Below, in pieces: positions 35,534 through 44,507 of a stretch of DNA of 64,000 nt. This DNA comes from an uncultured Selenomonadales bacterium (GTDB lineage: Bacteria; Bacillota; Negativicutes; Acidaminococcales; Acidaminococcaceae). Positions within the stretch are counted from its first letter, which is position 1, and each line of letters starts with the position of its first letter. Position numbers and translations under genes: made by a program. The notes below the pieces were generated by a model. That model did not search any database, had not been told where the DNA came from, and saw only the letters and a program-made list of their open reading frames with translations. Location of the stretch: assembly GCA_900316935.1 (NCBI GenBank), contig ONEW01000002.1:1-64000 (forward strand), read 5' to 3'.

Positions 35534-36520
35534 ATGACCGGTTTTCCTATTTATCGTCCCCGCCGCCTGCGCGCGACGGAGAATCTGCGCAGCATGATCC
35601 GCGAAACTTCGCTGAGTGTCAAAGACCTGATCTTTCCGCTCTTCGTTGTTCCCGGCAAAAACATCAAGACGGAAATCGAAACCCTGAAAGGCAATTACCA
35701 GTGGTCCGTGGACCGTGTCATGGAGGCCGTCGACGAAGCCGCCGCCCTCGGCATTCCCGCCGTCCTGCTCTTCGGCATCCCTTCCTACAAAGACGCCGCC
35801 GGCAGTTCCGCCTGGGACGACAACGAACCGGTCCAGATGGCCAGCAAGGCCATCAAGGCCAAGTATCCCGAACTGGTCGTCATCACGGACGCCTGCTTCT
35901 GCGAATACACGACGCACGGCCATTGCGGCGTCCTGGACGCCAAAGGCGACGTCGACAACGATCCGACCCTGGAAAACCTGAAGAAGCTGGCTGTCAGCCA
36001 GGCCCGCTGCGGTGCCGACATCATCGCCCCGTCCAACATGATGGACGGCTATGTCGCCGCCATGCGCCAGGCCCTGGATGAAGCGGGCTATACAAACGTG
36101 TCCATCATGGCCTACAGTGCGAAGTTCGCTTCCGCCTATTACGGTCCTTTCCGGGCTGCCGCTGATTCGGCCCCGGACCACGGCGACCGCAAAGGCTACC
36201 AGATGGATCCCTGCAACAGCGACGAAGCCCTGCGCGAAGTGGCCCTCGACATAGAGGAAGGCGCCGACATCGTCATGGTCAAACCGGCCATGGCATATCA
36301 GGATGTCACCCGACGTGTCCACGACACATTCAACCGTCCCCTGTGCGTCTATAACGTCAGCGGCGAATACGCCATGATCAAGGCCGCCGCTGAAAAGGGC
36401 TGGATTGATGAGGAGCGCATCGTCATGGAAACCATGCTGGGCTTCAAGCGTGCCGGTGCCAAGATGATCATCACCTACTTCGCCCTGGAAGTGGCAAAAT
36501 GGCTGAAGGAAGAGAAATAA
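35534..36520 (+). CDS. hemB: Delta-aminolevulinic acid dehydratase / porphobilinogen synthase (328 aa)
   Basis: The N-terminus YRPRRLRATENLRSMIRET is typical. The zinc-binding form is indicated by three Cys in TDACFCEYTTHGHCG, and the two active-site Lys lie in AYSAKFASAYYGPF and MVKPAM. It condenses two aminolevulinates. I start at the ATG at 35534; the ATG at 35522 directly abuts the AAGGAG and is not usable. Confidence 0.96.
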   Translation: MTGFPIYRPRRLRATENLRSMIRETSLSVKDLIFPLFVVPGKNIKTEIETLKGNYQWSVDRVMEAVDEAAALGIPAVLLFGIPSYKDAAGSSAWDDNEPVQMASKAIKAKYPELVVITDACFCEYTTHGHCGVLDAKGDVDNDPTLENLKKLAVSQARCGADIIAPSNMMDGYVAAMRQALDEAGYTNVSIMAYSAKFASAYYGPFRAAADSAPDHGDRKGYQMDPCNSDEALREVALDIEEGADIVMVKPAMAYQDVTRRVHDTFNRPLCVYNVSGEYAMIKAAAEKGWIDEERIVMETMLGFKRAGAKMIITYFALEVAKWLKEEK

Positions 36521-36559
36521 ACAGATAACCGGCAACGGAAGTTGCCATCGGAGGCAAAC

Positions 36560-37858
36560 ATGGATTTCACTAAATCGGCTGCGGTTTTCGCAGAAGCCAG
36601 ACAAGTCATGCCCGGCGGCGTCAACAGTCCCGTCCGTTCGTTCCGCAGTGTCGGCGGCATACCGCCGTTCCTTGTGAAAGGCAGCGGCAGTAAGGTCTGG
36701 GACGTGGACGGAAATGAATACATCGACTATGTCCTCTCCTACGGTCCCCTGCTCATGGGCCATGCGGCACCCATGATTGGCGAAGCCGTCAAGAAGGCAA
36801 CGGACAACGGCACCAGCTACGGTGCCCCGACACCGGATGAAGTAGGTCTGGCAAAGCTTGTGACAGAACTGGTCCCGTCCATCGAAATGGTCCGCATGGT
36901 CAATTCCGGTACGGAAGCAACCATGAGCGCCATCCGTCTCGCCCGCGCCTATACGGGCCGCGAATACATCGTCAAGTTCATCGGCTGCTACCACGGCCAC
37001 AGCGACGCCCTGCTCGTCCAGGCCGGTTCCGGCGCTTCCACCTTCGGCGTGCCGGACAGTCCCGGCGTCACGAAGGGTACAGCATCGACGACCCTTTCCG
37101 TGCCGTTCAACGATCTGCCTGCCCTGGAGAAGGTCTTCGCGGAAAAAGGCAAAGAGATTGCCGCCATCATCATGGAACCGACGCCCGGCAACATGGGCCT
37201 CGTTCTGCCCCGTGACGGCTACCTGCAGGCAGTGCGCGACCTGACGAAACGGTACGGCACCCTGCTCATCATCGACGAGGTCATGTCCGGGTTCCGGGCC
37301 GCCCAGGGCGGCAGTCAGTCCCTGTACGGCATCGACCCGGACATCACCTGCCTGGGCAAGGTCATCGGCGGCGGCCTGCCTGTCGCCGCGTATGGCGGCA
37401 AACGGGACATCATGCAGATGGTCTCCCCCGTGGGCCCCATGTATCAGGCCGGCACCTTGTCCGGCAACCCGCTGGCCATGGCGGCCGGCATCGCGGCCCT
37501 GACCTACCTGCGTGACAACCATGTGTGCGGGACCCTGGCCCGGAACTGCACGAGCCTGTGCGAAGGGCTGGCCAAAGCGGCAGAGGAAGCCGGCGTACCG
37601 GTCCACGTTCACCACCTGGGGTCCATGTTCACGGTCTTCTTCTCCGCCAAAGATCCGGAGAACTACGACGATGTCTGCGCCTGCGACCAGGAGGCCTTCA
37701 AGGTCTACTTCCATACCATGCTGGAAAACGGCATCTACCTGCCGCCGTCCCAGTTCGAGACGAACTTCATCTCCCTGGCCCACAGCGAAGAAGATTACCG
37801 GAAGACGGTTGCAGCCGCCAAAAAAGCATTTGCCGCCGTGGCCGCGATACGGAAATGA
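36560..37858 (+). CDS. hemL: Glutamate-1-semialdehyde 2,1-aminomutase (432 aa)
   Basis: A class III aminotransferase fold: QVMPGGVNSPVRSFRSVGG, MVNSGTEATMSAIRLAR, IIDEVMSGFR and the PLP Lys in LPVAAYGGKRDIM. It isomerises glutamate-1-semialdehyde to 5-aminolevulinate. GGAGG lies 5 nt before the ATG at 36560. It is the last gene of the operon, ending at the terminator at 37878-37920. Confidence 0.97.
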   Translation: MDFTKSAAVFAEARQVMPGGVNSPVRSFRSVGGIPPFLVKGSGSKVWDVDGNEYIDYVLSYGPLLMGHAAPMIGEAVKKATDNGTSYGAPTPDEVGLAKLVTELVPSIEMVRMVNSGTEATMSAIRLARAYTGREYIVKFIGCYHGHSDALLVQAGSGASTFGVPDSPGVTKGTASTTLSVPFNDLPALEKVFAEKGKEIAAIIMEPTPGNMGLVLPRDGYLQAVRDLTKRYGTLLIIDEVMSGFRAAQGGSQSLYGIDPDITCLGKVIGGGLPVAAYGGKRDIMQMVSPVGPMYQAGTLSGNPLAMAAGIAALTYLRDNHVCGTLARNCTSLCEGLAKAAEEAGVPVHVHHLGSMFTVFFSAKDPENYDDVCACDQEAFKVYFHTMLENGIYLPPSQFETNFISLAHSEEDYRKTVAAAKKAFAAVAAIRK

Positions 37859-37877
37859 CAAGACCAGATCCGCATGT

Positions 37878-37920
37878 AAAAAGGACGTTTCCAGTTTTCT
37901 TGCTGGAAACGTCCTTTCCT
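37878..37920. terminator. Bidirectional terminator of the hem operon and aminopeptidase gene
   Basis: AAAGGACGTTTCCAG (37880-37894) and its perfect complement (37903-37917) form a 15-bp stem with an 8-nt loop, with A and T flanks on both sides. It sits between two convergent genes. Confidence 0.85.
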
Positions 37921-37928
37921 ATGTCCTG

Positions 37929-39353
37929 TCACAGTCTCTGCGCCTTTTGCAGGAAGGCTTTGTAGCCGCGCATGGTTTCATATACGTCAGCCTTGCTCGT
38001 CGCCTCCCAGGGCGAATGCATGCTCAATACGGCAACGCCGCTGTCGATGACGTTCATACCGTAAAGGGCCATGATGTAGGCGATGGTTCCGCCGCCGCCC
38101 AGGTCGACCTTGCCCAGTTCGGCCATCTGGAAGTTGATCTGTTCCGCTTCGTATATCTTACGGATCTGGGCGATGTATTCGGCATTGGCGTCATTGGAAC
38201 CGGATTTGCCGCGGGCGCCGGTGAACTTGTTCAGGACCATGCCGCCGCCCAGGAAGGCCACATTCTTTTTATCGAAGCTCTGTGCATACAAAGGATCGAA
38301 GGCACTGCTCACGTCGCTGGAGAGCATGGTGCTGTGCGCCAGACAGCGGCGCAGGGCCAGTTCACCAGGCTTGCCGGCCAGGGCCAGCAGTTCCGCCACG
38401 GTGTTTTCAAAGAATTTGGACTGCATGCCCGTAGCACCGACGCTGCCGATTTCCTCCTTGTCGACGAGGATGCAGCAGGCCGTCCGTTTCACGGTCTTCA
38501 CATCCAGCATGGCCTCAAAGGACCCATAGGCGCAGACGCGGTCATCCTGTCCGTAGGACAGGATCATGCTGCGGTCGAAGCCGGCCTCGCGGGCCCGGCC
38601 GGCCGGAACCACTTCGAGCTCGGCGCTCAGGAAATCCTCTTCCGTCACGCCATACTGTTTTTTAAGGATGTCCAGGACGCCTTTCTTGACGGCGTCCTTG
38701 GCGGCCGTATCCTTTTCTTTGGCATCTTTCGCAGCCTTGCCGAAACGCAGCGGCCGGTTGCCTACGATGACGTCGAGGGCTTCGCCTTCAATGACGCTGG
38801 CAGCCGGTTTCACCATCTGTTCCTGGGCCAGGTGGATGAGCAGGTCGGACACGAAGAAGACCGGATCTTCCGGTTTTTCACCGACGGCAACCTTCACAAC
38901 CGTACCGTCCTTTCTGGCGATGACGCCGTGGATGGCAAGCGGCAGGGTGACCCACTGGTATTTCTTGATGCCGCCATAATAATGGGTGTCGAGCAGGGCG
39001 AAGCCTCCATCTTCGTACAACGGGTCGGACTTGATGTCCAGGCGCGGGCTGTCGATGTGCGCCCCCAGGATGTTCAGTCCCTCTTCCAGGTCGTCGCTGC
39101 CCATGTTGAACATGACGACGCCCTTCTTCATGTTGATGCGGTACACCTTGTCGCCCTTCTTCAGCGGTGTGCCCTTGGCGATGTATTCATCCAGGGGCCG
39201 GTACCCGGCGGCCTTCATTTCGCCTTCCATCACCTCGACAGCTTCCCGTTCCGTCTTGGCGTCGCTCAGAAAGTCGATATAGCCCTTGCAGAAGGCGTCG
39301 CAGTCCTTTAACTGTTTCGCCGTGTAAGTCTTCCACGTATTCTTTTTCTCCAT
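37929..39353 (-). CDS. M18-family aminopeptidase (474 aa)
   Basis: A zinc metallopeptidase of the aspartyl aminopeptidase family: GAHIDSPRLDIKSDPLYEDGG (His and Asp metal ligands), LLDTHYYGGIKKYQW, DKEEIGSVGATGMQS and the C-terminal AVLSMHSPWEATSKADVYE. Length is normal. It removes N-terminal residues from peptides in the cytoplasm. AGGAG lies 8 nt before the ATG at 39353. It follows the G1P dehydrogenase gene by 12 bp, so it probably belongs to the idi2 operon. Confidence 0.93.
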   Translation of the reverse strand: MEKKNTWKTYTAKQLKDCDAFCKGYIDFLSDAKTEREAVEVMEGEMKAAGYRPLDEYIAKGTPLKKGDKVYRINMKKGVVMFNMGSDDLEEGLNILGAHIDSPRLDIKSDPLYEDGGFALLDTHYYGGIKKYQWVTLPLAIHGVIARKDGTVVKVAVGEKPEDPVFFVSDLLIHLAQEQMVKPAASVIEGEALDVIVGNRPLRFGKAAKDAKEKDTAAKDAVKKGVLDILKKQYGVTEEDFLSAELEVVPAGRAREAGFDRSMILSYGQDDRVCAYGSFEAMLDVKTVKRTACCILVDKEEIGSVGATGMQSKFFENTVAELLALAGKPGELALRRCLAHSTMLSSDVSSAFDPLYAQSFDKKNVAFLGGGMVLNKFTGARGKSGSNDANAEYIAQIRKIYEAEQINFQMAELGKVDLGGGGTIAYIMALYGMNVIDSGVAVLSMHSPWEATSKADVYETMRGYKAFLQKAQRL

Positions 39354-39365
39354 TATGATCACTCC

Positions 39366-40430
39366 TTACAGTTCACACATGATGCGGTACATTTCCCGGA
39401 ATTTTTCAATCCGGTACTGTTTGGGCATCATCTCCATGGTATTGAGGATGGTGTACCGTTCCTTCCGCACATCTTTGGCGTAGACCCAGGCTTTGACGAA
39501 CATCTCTTCCGTAATACCCCGGCGGGCCGGATTGAGATCGATGCCGTAGGCTTTGAGCAAATCCACCAGGATGCTGTAATCCCGTCCCTGCAGCATGGCG
39601 GCACCGATGGTGCCGATGCCGACGACGATGCCGTGCGGCAGCCCGTGGCTATACAGTTCGTCCAAAGCGTGGCAGAAAAGATGATCCGAGCCGCTGCAAG
39701 GCCGCGAATTGCCCGCAATCTGCATGGCCAGACCGCCCATCACAAGGGACTGGGCCAGCATCTGGATGCCTTCGGGGGTATCGAAATTCTGCACATTGGA
39801 ATAAAGCAGGGCTGTTACGGCCCGCTCGCTCAGCATGTAAGCGAAATCGTCCGTATGGCGTCCGTTGAAACGGCAATCCAGGGTCCAGTCGCAGAGGGCG
39901 GTGTAATTGCTGATGACGTCGCCCACACCGGCCTGCATCAACAGGCGGGGCGAGTTGCGGATGATGTCCGTATCGATCAGCAGGCCGTCAGGCGTCTTCG
40001 ACGTGAAGGAATGGCTGCGGCCGCCTTTGGCCAGCAGCACGGAGACGGGGGAACAGACACCGTCATTGCTCAGCGCCGTCGGGATGGCGATATAGGGGAT
40101 GTTGGAAACGAATCCCGCATATTTGGCCGTGTCCAGAGCGGTTCCGCCGCCGAAGCCGATAATCAGCCGGAACCCTTCCAGACTGATTTTTTTGGCTACG
40201 GTGACAGCAAAATCAAAAGAGCTCTTCTCTACTGTCACGACTTTATATTCATGAAGCTGGGACAACATCTCCACCACTTTGTCCTGGAGACGCTGCAGCA
40301 GCCCTTCGGTCGTCAGGATCAGCACCTTGCCCGATTCCTCGCCAGGCAGATAGTAATGCAGGTTGTCCCGCAGTTCTGCCAGGGCATCCGGTTTCACCTT
40401 CATGAACAAAGGCAGGCTGAAATTGTTCAT
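39366..40430 (-). CDS. sn-Glycerol-1-phosphate dehydrogenase family protein (354 aa)
   Basis: A member of the iron/zinc alcohol dehydrogenase superfamily of the EgsA/AraM (G1PDH) branch: nucleotide-binding LIIGFGGGTALDTAKYAG, IPTALSNDGVCSPVSVL, the metal Asp in GVGDVISNYTALCDW, and His ligands in SGSDHLFCHALD and SHGLPHGIVVG. The family reduces dihydroxyacetone phosphate to sn-glycerol-1-phosphate, the backbone of archaeal lipids; Bacillus AraM makes heptaprenylglycerol this way. The start overlaps the stop of the type-2 IPP isomerase gene by 4 bp (ATGA), so the two are translationally coupled. Glycerol dehydrogenase-type activity is the alternative. Confidence 0.85.
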   Translation of the reverse strand: MNNFSLPLFMKVKPDALAELRDNLHYYLPGEESGKVLILTTEGLLQRLQDKVVEMLSQLHEYKVVTVEKSSFDFAVTVAKKISLEGFRLIIGFGGGTALDTAKYAGFVSNIPYIAIPTALSNDGVCSPVSVLLAKGGRSHSFTSKTPDGLLIDTDIIRNSPRLLMQAGVGDVISNYTALCDWTLDCRFNGRHTDDFAYMLSERAVTALLYSNVQNFDTPEGIQMLAQSLVMGGLAMQIAGNSRPCSGSDHLFCHALDELYSHGLPHGIVVGIGTIGAAMLQGRDYSILVDLLKAYGIDLNPARRGITEEMFVKAWVYAKDVRKERYTILNTMEMMPKQYRIEKFREMYRIMCEL

Positions 40431-41509
40431 CCGCGCTTCCTCCTCGTTCCGGCCCGGGGCCGGCGTTCTTTACCTACATCATACCCGCGGTTCCGCACAA
40501 AGTCCAGCAAGGTTCCCGTAAAGACCAGAGGGATCCGGCGCAGTTCCTTGATGGTGGCGGCACCAGTCAGCACCATGACGTCCTGCAGATCGGCCAGTAT
40601 GTCCTTCAGGGCCGAGGCCGCCGCATCGACACCCAGCCCCAGGGTCAGGGCGAGCACGTTGGCACTCATGCCGGCCGCGTCCGCACCGAGCGCGAGGGCT
40701 TTTGCGAGATCCAGACCGTTGCGCAGACCGCCAGATGCGATGACCGTATCCCACGGGGAAGCCGACTGGGACACGTCCAGCAGGGACCAGGCCGTCGGGA
40801 TGCCCCAATCCGCCAGGAACTGGCGGCGCTTGTCCCCGCTCCGCGCCGTTTCGATGGCCGGGAAACTCGTCCCGCCGGAGCCGGCGACGTTGAAGCAGGT
40901 AAAGCCAAGGGCCTGCAGTGTCTCCACCTGCTCGCGCGCCATGCCGCAGCCTGTCTCTTTGACGATGACGGGGACGGTCACGGCCTCCCGGAGGCGGCTG
41001 AGATTATCCAGCAGAGACGCGAAATCCCGGTCTCCTTCAGGCATGCAGAGTTCCTGTGCCACGTTGAGGTGGATTTCCAGCACATCGGCATCCAGCATGG
41101 CGACGGCGGCGCGTGCCTCTTCCGGCGTGGCCAGGGCACTCAGATTGGCAAACAGGATGCCCTCCGGGTATTCTTCCCGCACAATGGCATAGGAATCGGC
41201 GTACCTGCCTTCCTTCACGGCCCCGTATTGGGAGCCGACCGCCATGGCGCAGCCTGCCGAACGGGCCACGCGGGCCAGCTGGCGGTTCACCCGTTTCGTT
41301 CCTTCCGAACCGCCGGTGATGGCATCGATGAAGAGGGGCACAGGCAGTTCAAGGGCCCCTATGCGGGTTGTAAGGCAGACACGGTCCGGATTGACCGGCG
41401 TGAGGCAGTTGTGCAGGAAACGGACGTCGTCCAGCCCTGTGCTGCGGCCGCCATCTCCCAACTGCAATGCGTAGTGGATATGGTCCAGCTTGCGTTGTTC
41501 TCTTGACAT
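40427..41509 (-). CDS. fni: Type 2 isopentenyl-diphosphate delta-isomerase (360 aa)
   Basis: An FMN TIM-barrel of the Idi-2 family: N-terminal KLDHIHYAL, PLFIDAITGGSEGTKRVNRQLA, GSQYGAVKEG, EIHLNVAQELCMPEGDRDF, VPVIVKETGCGMA and NVAGSGGTSFPAIE. It interconverts IPP and DMAPP with reduced FMN and NADPH. MEP-pathway organisms (ispH lies next door) make both isomers directly, so the enzyme adjusts their ratio. The C-terminus ends in a basic stretch (KERRPRAGTRRKRG). GGAGGAAGTACATC precedes the ATG. Confidence 0.94.
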   Translation of the reverse strand: MSREQRKLDHIHYALQLGDGGRSTGLDDVRFLHNCLTPVNPDRVCLTTRIGALELPVPLFIDAITGGSEGTKRVNRQLARVARSAGCAMAVGSQYGAVKEGRYADSYAIVREEYPEGILFANLSALATPEEARAAVAMLDADVLEIHLNVAQELCMPEGDRDFASLLDNLSRLREAVTVPVIVKETGCGMAREQVETLQALGFTCFNVAGSGGTSFPAIETARSGDKRRQFLADWGIPTAWSLLDVSQSASPWDTVIASGGLRNGLDLAKALALGADAAGMSANVLALTLGLGVDAAASALKDILADLQDVMVLTGAATIKELRRIPLVFTGTLLDFVRNRGYDVGKERRPRAGTRRKRG

Positions 41510-41566
41510 GATGTACTTCCTCCGGGCTCCCTCGGATTCATAATCGGCAGACCCTATCGGTCCGCT

Positions 41567-41598
41567 AAAAAAAGAGGACGGCCTGCACCGTCCTCTTT
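41567..41598 (-). terminator. Terminator of the trpS to ispH-S1 operon, or leader hairpin before idi2
   Basis: AAAGAGGACGG (41571-41581) pairs with CCGTCCTCTTT (41588-41598) over a 6-nt loop. On the minus strand seven T follow the stem, which marks a strong terminator 10 bp after the ispH-S1 stop. The idi2 genes therefore need their own promoter in 41510-41566, where I see no clear hexamer pair. Confidence 0.85.
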
Positions 41599-41608
41599 CA
41601 TGGTCTTC

Positions 41609-43738
41609 TTACTTCTTCAGGCCTTCCAGCTGTTCCGCCATGGCATTGTTCGTCAGGGCTTCATCGCTGTTGTGGCTCATGTATGCATCCATCTGCGCCT
41701 TTTCAGCATTTTTCTTGGCGCGGGTCAGGGACAGGCCGATCTTTCTGTGGGCACGGTCCACCTTGATGATCATCGGTTTGACTTCCTGCCCGATCTTCAG
41801 GACGTCTTCCGGTTTTTCAATGCGTTCTTCCGCGATTTCGGACACATGGATCATGCCTTCCACCTTGTCATTCAGGCGTACCAGGGCGCCGAAGGGCAGG
41901 AAGCGGTCCACCACGCCATCCACCACGTCGCCTTCCTTGAAACCGGCGGCAGCGGCAATCCACGGATCTTCCATGGTAGCCTTGATGGACAGGGATACGC
42001 GGCGGTTTTCTTTATCGATCTTCTTGACGAAGACTTTGACCATGTCGCCTTCCTTGGCAACCTCACCAGCCTTGGCACCGCGGTCATAGGACAGTTCGCT
42101 GTTGTGCACCAGGCCTACCAGGCCATCGACGACTTCCACGAACAGGCCGAATTCAGCGACCTTGACGACTTTGCCTTCGTAAACTTCGCCTTCGGCGATT
42201 TTGCCGTAAGCAGCTTCTTCCTTGGCCAGGCGGGCAGCACGGGCGGCTTCACGGGCAGCTTCGCGGTTGGCCAGCCATTCTTCATGTTTCTTGGCTTTTT
42301 CCGCTTTCAGGAGGTCGCGGCGGGAAACAACGATGCGTTTCTTTTCCGGATCGACTTCAATGATTTCCGCATCCAGTTCCTGGCCGACATACGGCGCGAA
42401 ATCGTCGATGTGGCGCAGTTCCACATGGGAAGCAGGCATAAAGCCTTCCACGCCTTCCACGGCAACAGCCAGGCCGACTACGGGGCGCACATTCTGACCT
42501 TCGGCTTCGCGGTCGCGGTCACGGTTGCGTTTCTTGATGACGCGCAGCACTTTGACTTTGGCGGGACGCTTTTCGCCTTCCGCCAGGGGAGCGATATTCT
42601 TCCAGGCAGCTTCCTTTTCCGCACGGATCTTGGACAGACCGACGAAATCTTCGGAGCCGGAGGGGATGACGACGGCTTCCACTTCGTCGCCGACATTCAA
42701 CGTGTTCATCAGTTCATCGCCATTGGCGTCAACGGCCCAGTCCTTCCAGGCAATCAAACCATCGCGAGTATATCCGAAATCGACGAAAACGCCTTCTTTA
42801 TCTACCTGACTGATTTTACCTTTGACGAGCTTGCCGGGATGAACACCGAAATCCTCCATACTGGCGTCCAGCATCGCTGCAAAATCGCCTTCCATTTTCT
42901 TGTTTTCCATGTTTTCCATTGCCATGACAGCCTCCTTAATTATGCGATCCGGAGTTGATGCTCCGGCCGTAATACCTACTTTCCTGCACCCATGGAACAT
43001 TTCCGGGGAAAGTTCCCTGGCGGTCTCTACTTGATAGCACCGGGGGCAGATGGCACTAACCAGCTCAGTCAAGTGTTTTGTGTTCGCACTGTTCCTTCCG
43101 CCAATGACGATAAAGGCATCCACCTTGTGGGCCAGTTCCGCCGCGGCCTGCTGCCGCTGGGAAGTGGCCAGGCAGATGGACTTTTCCACCCGGTATTCGC
43201 CGGGTCTCGCCTGTTGCAACGCCTGCAGCATTTCATCAAATTTCGCGCCCTCCAACGTGGTCTGGCTGAGGACGCAATATTTGTGCGCAGAGGGCACTTC
43301 ACCAATATCATCCTTACATTCTAAAATAATACCATTTTTTTTACAAAATGCCAATATACTTTTTACTTCCGGATGTCCTTTTTCCCCAATGATGATGACG
43401 GTATATCCGTCAGAAACCGCCTGTGAAGCCTTTTTCTGATTCATTTTGACATTCGGGCAGGTGGCATCCAGAATATGTAAATTTTTTGTGGCAGCCGCTT
43501 CATATACTTCCGGGCCTACGCCATGGGAACGGAAGATGACCGTTTCTCCCGGCACAAATTCCTCCAGGGATTCCTTGCACAGGATCCCTTTCTGCTTCAA
43601 TGCTTCCGTAAACTGGGGGTTGTGGATGAGCGGGCCCAGCGTCGCCGCCGGCAGGCTGTCCGCCGCGCTTTCCGCAATCTGCACGGCCCGTTTGACGCCG
43701 TAGCAGAAGCCACACGGATCGGCTACAATGACTTCCAT
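41609..43738 (-). CDS. ispH: IspH fused to ribosomal protein S1-type domains (709 aa)
   Basis: Residues 1 to about 280 are 4-hydroxy-3-methylbut-2-enyl diphosphate reductase, with iron-sulfur Cys in DPCGFCYGVKRAV, DATCPNV and SICLATSQRQ, and substrate residues in GGRNSANTKHL. Residues about 300-690 hold four S1 RNA-binding repeats: GKLVKGKISQVDKEGVFVDF, a second with an Arg/Asp-rich insert, GEVYEGKVVKVAEFGLFVEV and GDVVDGVVDRFLPFGALVRL. The fusion is known in Clostridia and Negativicutes and joins the last MEP-pathway step to an S1-like protein. It is the last gene of a nine-gene operon. Confidence 0.95.
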   Translation of the reverse strand: MEVIVADPCGFCYGVKRAVQIAESAADSLPAATLGPLIHNPQFTEALKQKGILCKESLEEFVPGETVIFRSHGVGPEVYEAAATKNLHILDATCPNVKMNQKKASQAVSDGYTVIIIGEKGHPEVKSILAFCKKNGIILECKDDIGEVPSAHKYCVLSQTTLEGAKFDEMLQALQQARPGEYRVEKSICLATSQRQQAAAELAHKVDAFIVIGGRNSANTKHLTELVSAICPRCYQVETARELSPEMFHGCRKVGITAGASTPDRIIKEAVMAMENMENKKMEGDFAAMLDASMEDFGVHPGKLVKGKISQVDKEGVFVDFGYTRDGLIAWKDWAVDANGDELMNTLNVGDEVEAVVIPSGSEDFVGLSKIRAEKEAAWKNIAPLAEGEKRPAKVKVLRVIKKRNRDRDREAEGQNVRPVVGLAVAVEGVEGFMPASHVELRHIDDFAPYVGQELDAEIIEVDPEKKRIVVSRRDLLKAEKAKKHEEWLANREAAREAARAARLAKEEAAYGKIAEGEVYEGKVVKVAEFGLFVEVVDGLVGLVHNSELSYDRGAKAGEVAKEGDMVKVFVKKIDKENRRVSLSIKATMEDPWIAAAAGFKEGDVVDGVVDRFLPFGALVRLNDKVEGMIHVSEIAEERIEKPEDVLKIGQEVKPMIIKVDRAHRKIGLSLTRAKKNAEKAQMDAYMSHNSDEALTNNAMAEQLEGLKK

Positions 43739-43781
43739 TTTAATTACCTGAACCTTTTCGTTATTTTCTTAATGATTTTGT

Positions 43782-44507
43782 CTATACATTATCTGTTTTT
43801 GCATCGACAGCCTGTTCCGCCGCTTCCCCTGCGGCCAATCGTTTGCGGCGGGCCTCTTCGGCTTTCGCGGCAGCTGCCGTAATGGCCTCGAAATGCTCCC
43901 GTTCTTCCGGGGGCACGATCTGCCGCTGCAGCGCAATGACCTGCTCCCGCCAGGCTGCACCCAGTTTTTCCAGGTTTTCCCGGCCGATGCCGCCCGTCGT
44001 GTCATATTCCAGCGGCCTGCCGAACAGGATGCGGACCTTCGGCCAGCCGGCATGACGCTTCAGGTCACTGCCCCAGATGGCCGTGGGAATGATGACGGAC
44101 TTCGTCTTCACAGCCATCATGAAGGCGCCGCCGCCGGCCCGTCCCAGGGCGCCGGTCTTGCTGCGCGTCCCTTCGGGAAAGATGGCGAGGATGCCGCCCC
44201 GCTTCAATATGCCGAGGCCGGTCTTGATGGCTTCCCGGTCCGCACCGCCGCGTTTGACAGGAAACACGCCCAGGTGGCGGATGATGAATCCGAAGACAGG
44301 ATTGCTGAACAGTTCCTCCTTGGCCATGAAGTTGACCGGCCGCGGGCAGGCCGCACCAATGGTCGGCGGGTCCAGCAGGCTGATATGGTTGGCGGCCAGT
44401 ACGGCGCAGCCGTCCTTCGGAATGTTTTCCGTTCCCTGGATTTCCCAACGCAGCCATACCTTGAAGATCCAGGGAAAGGTGAGGTGGCAGAATCCGTAGA
44501 AGCTCAT
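43782..44507 (-). CDS. plsC: 1-acyl-sn-glycerol-3-phosphate acyltransferase (241 aa)
   Basis: Acyltransferase motifs in order: NHISLLDPP (NHxxxxD, catalytic His), MAKEELFSNPVFG, GGADREAIKTGL and FPEGTRSKTG. It makes phosphatidic acid from lysophosphatidate at the membrane. The C-terminal 30 residues are Ala/Glu/Lys-rich helix. The ATG overlaps the cmk stop by 4 bp. Confidence 0.92.
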   Translation of the reverse strand: MSFYGFCHLTFPWIFKVWLRWEIQGTENIPKDGCAVLAANHISLLDPPTIGAACPRPVNFMAKEELFSNPVFGFIIRHLGVFPVKRGGADREAIKTGLGILKRGGILAIFPEGTRSKTGALGRAGGGAFMMAVKTKSVIIPTAIWGSDLKRHAGWPKVRILFGRPLEYDTTGGIGRENLEKLGAAWREQVIALQRQIVPPEEREHFEAITAAAAKAEEARRKRLAAGEAAEQAVDAKTDNV

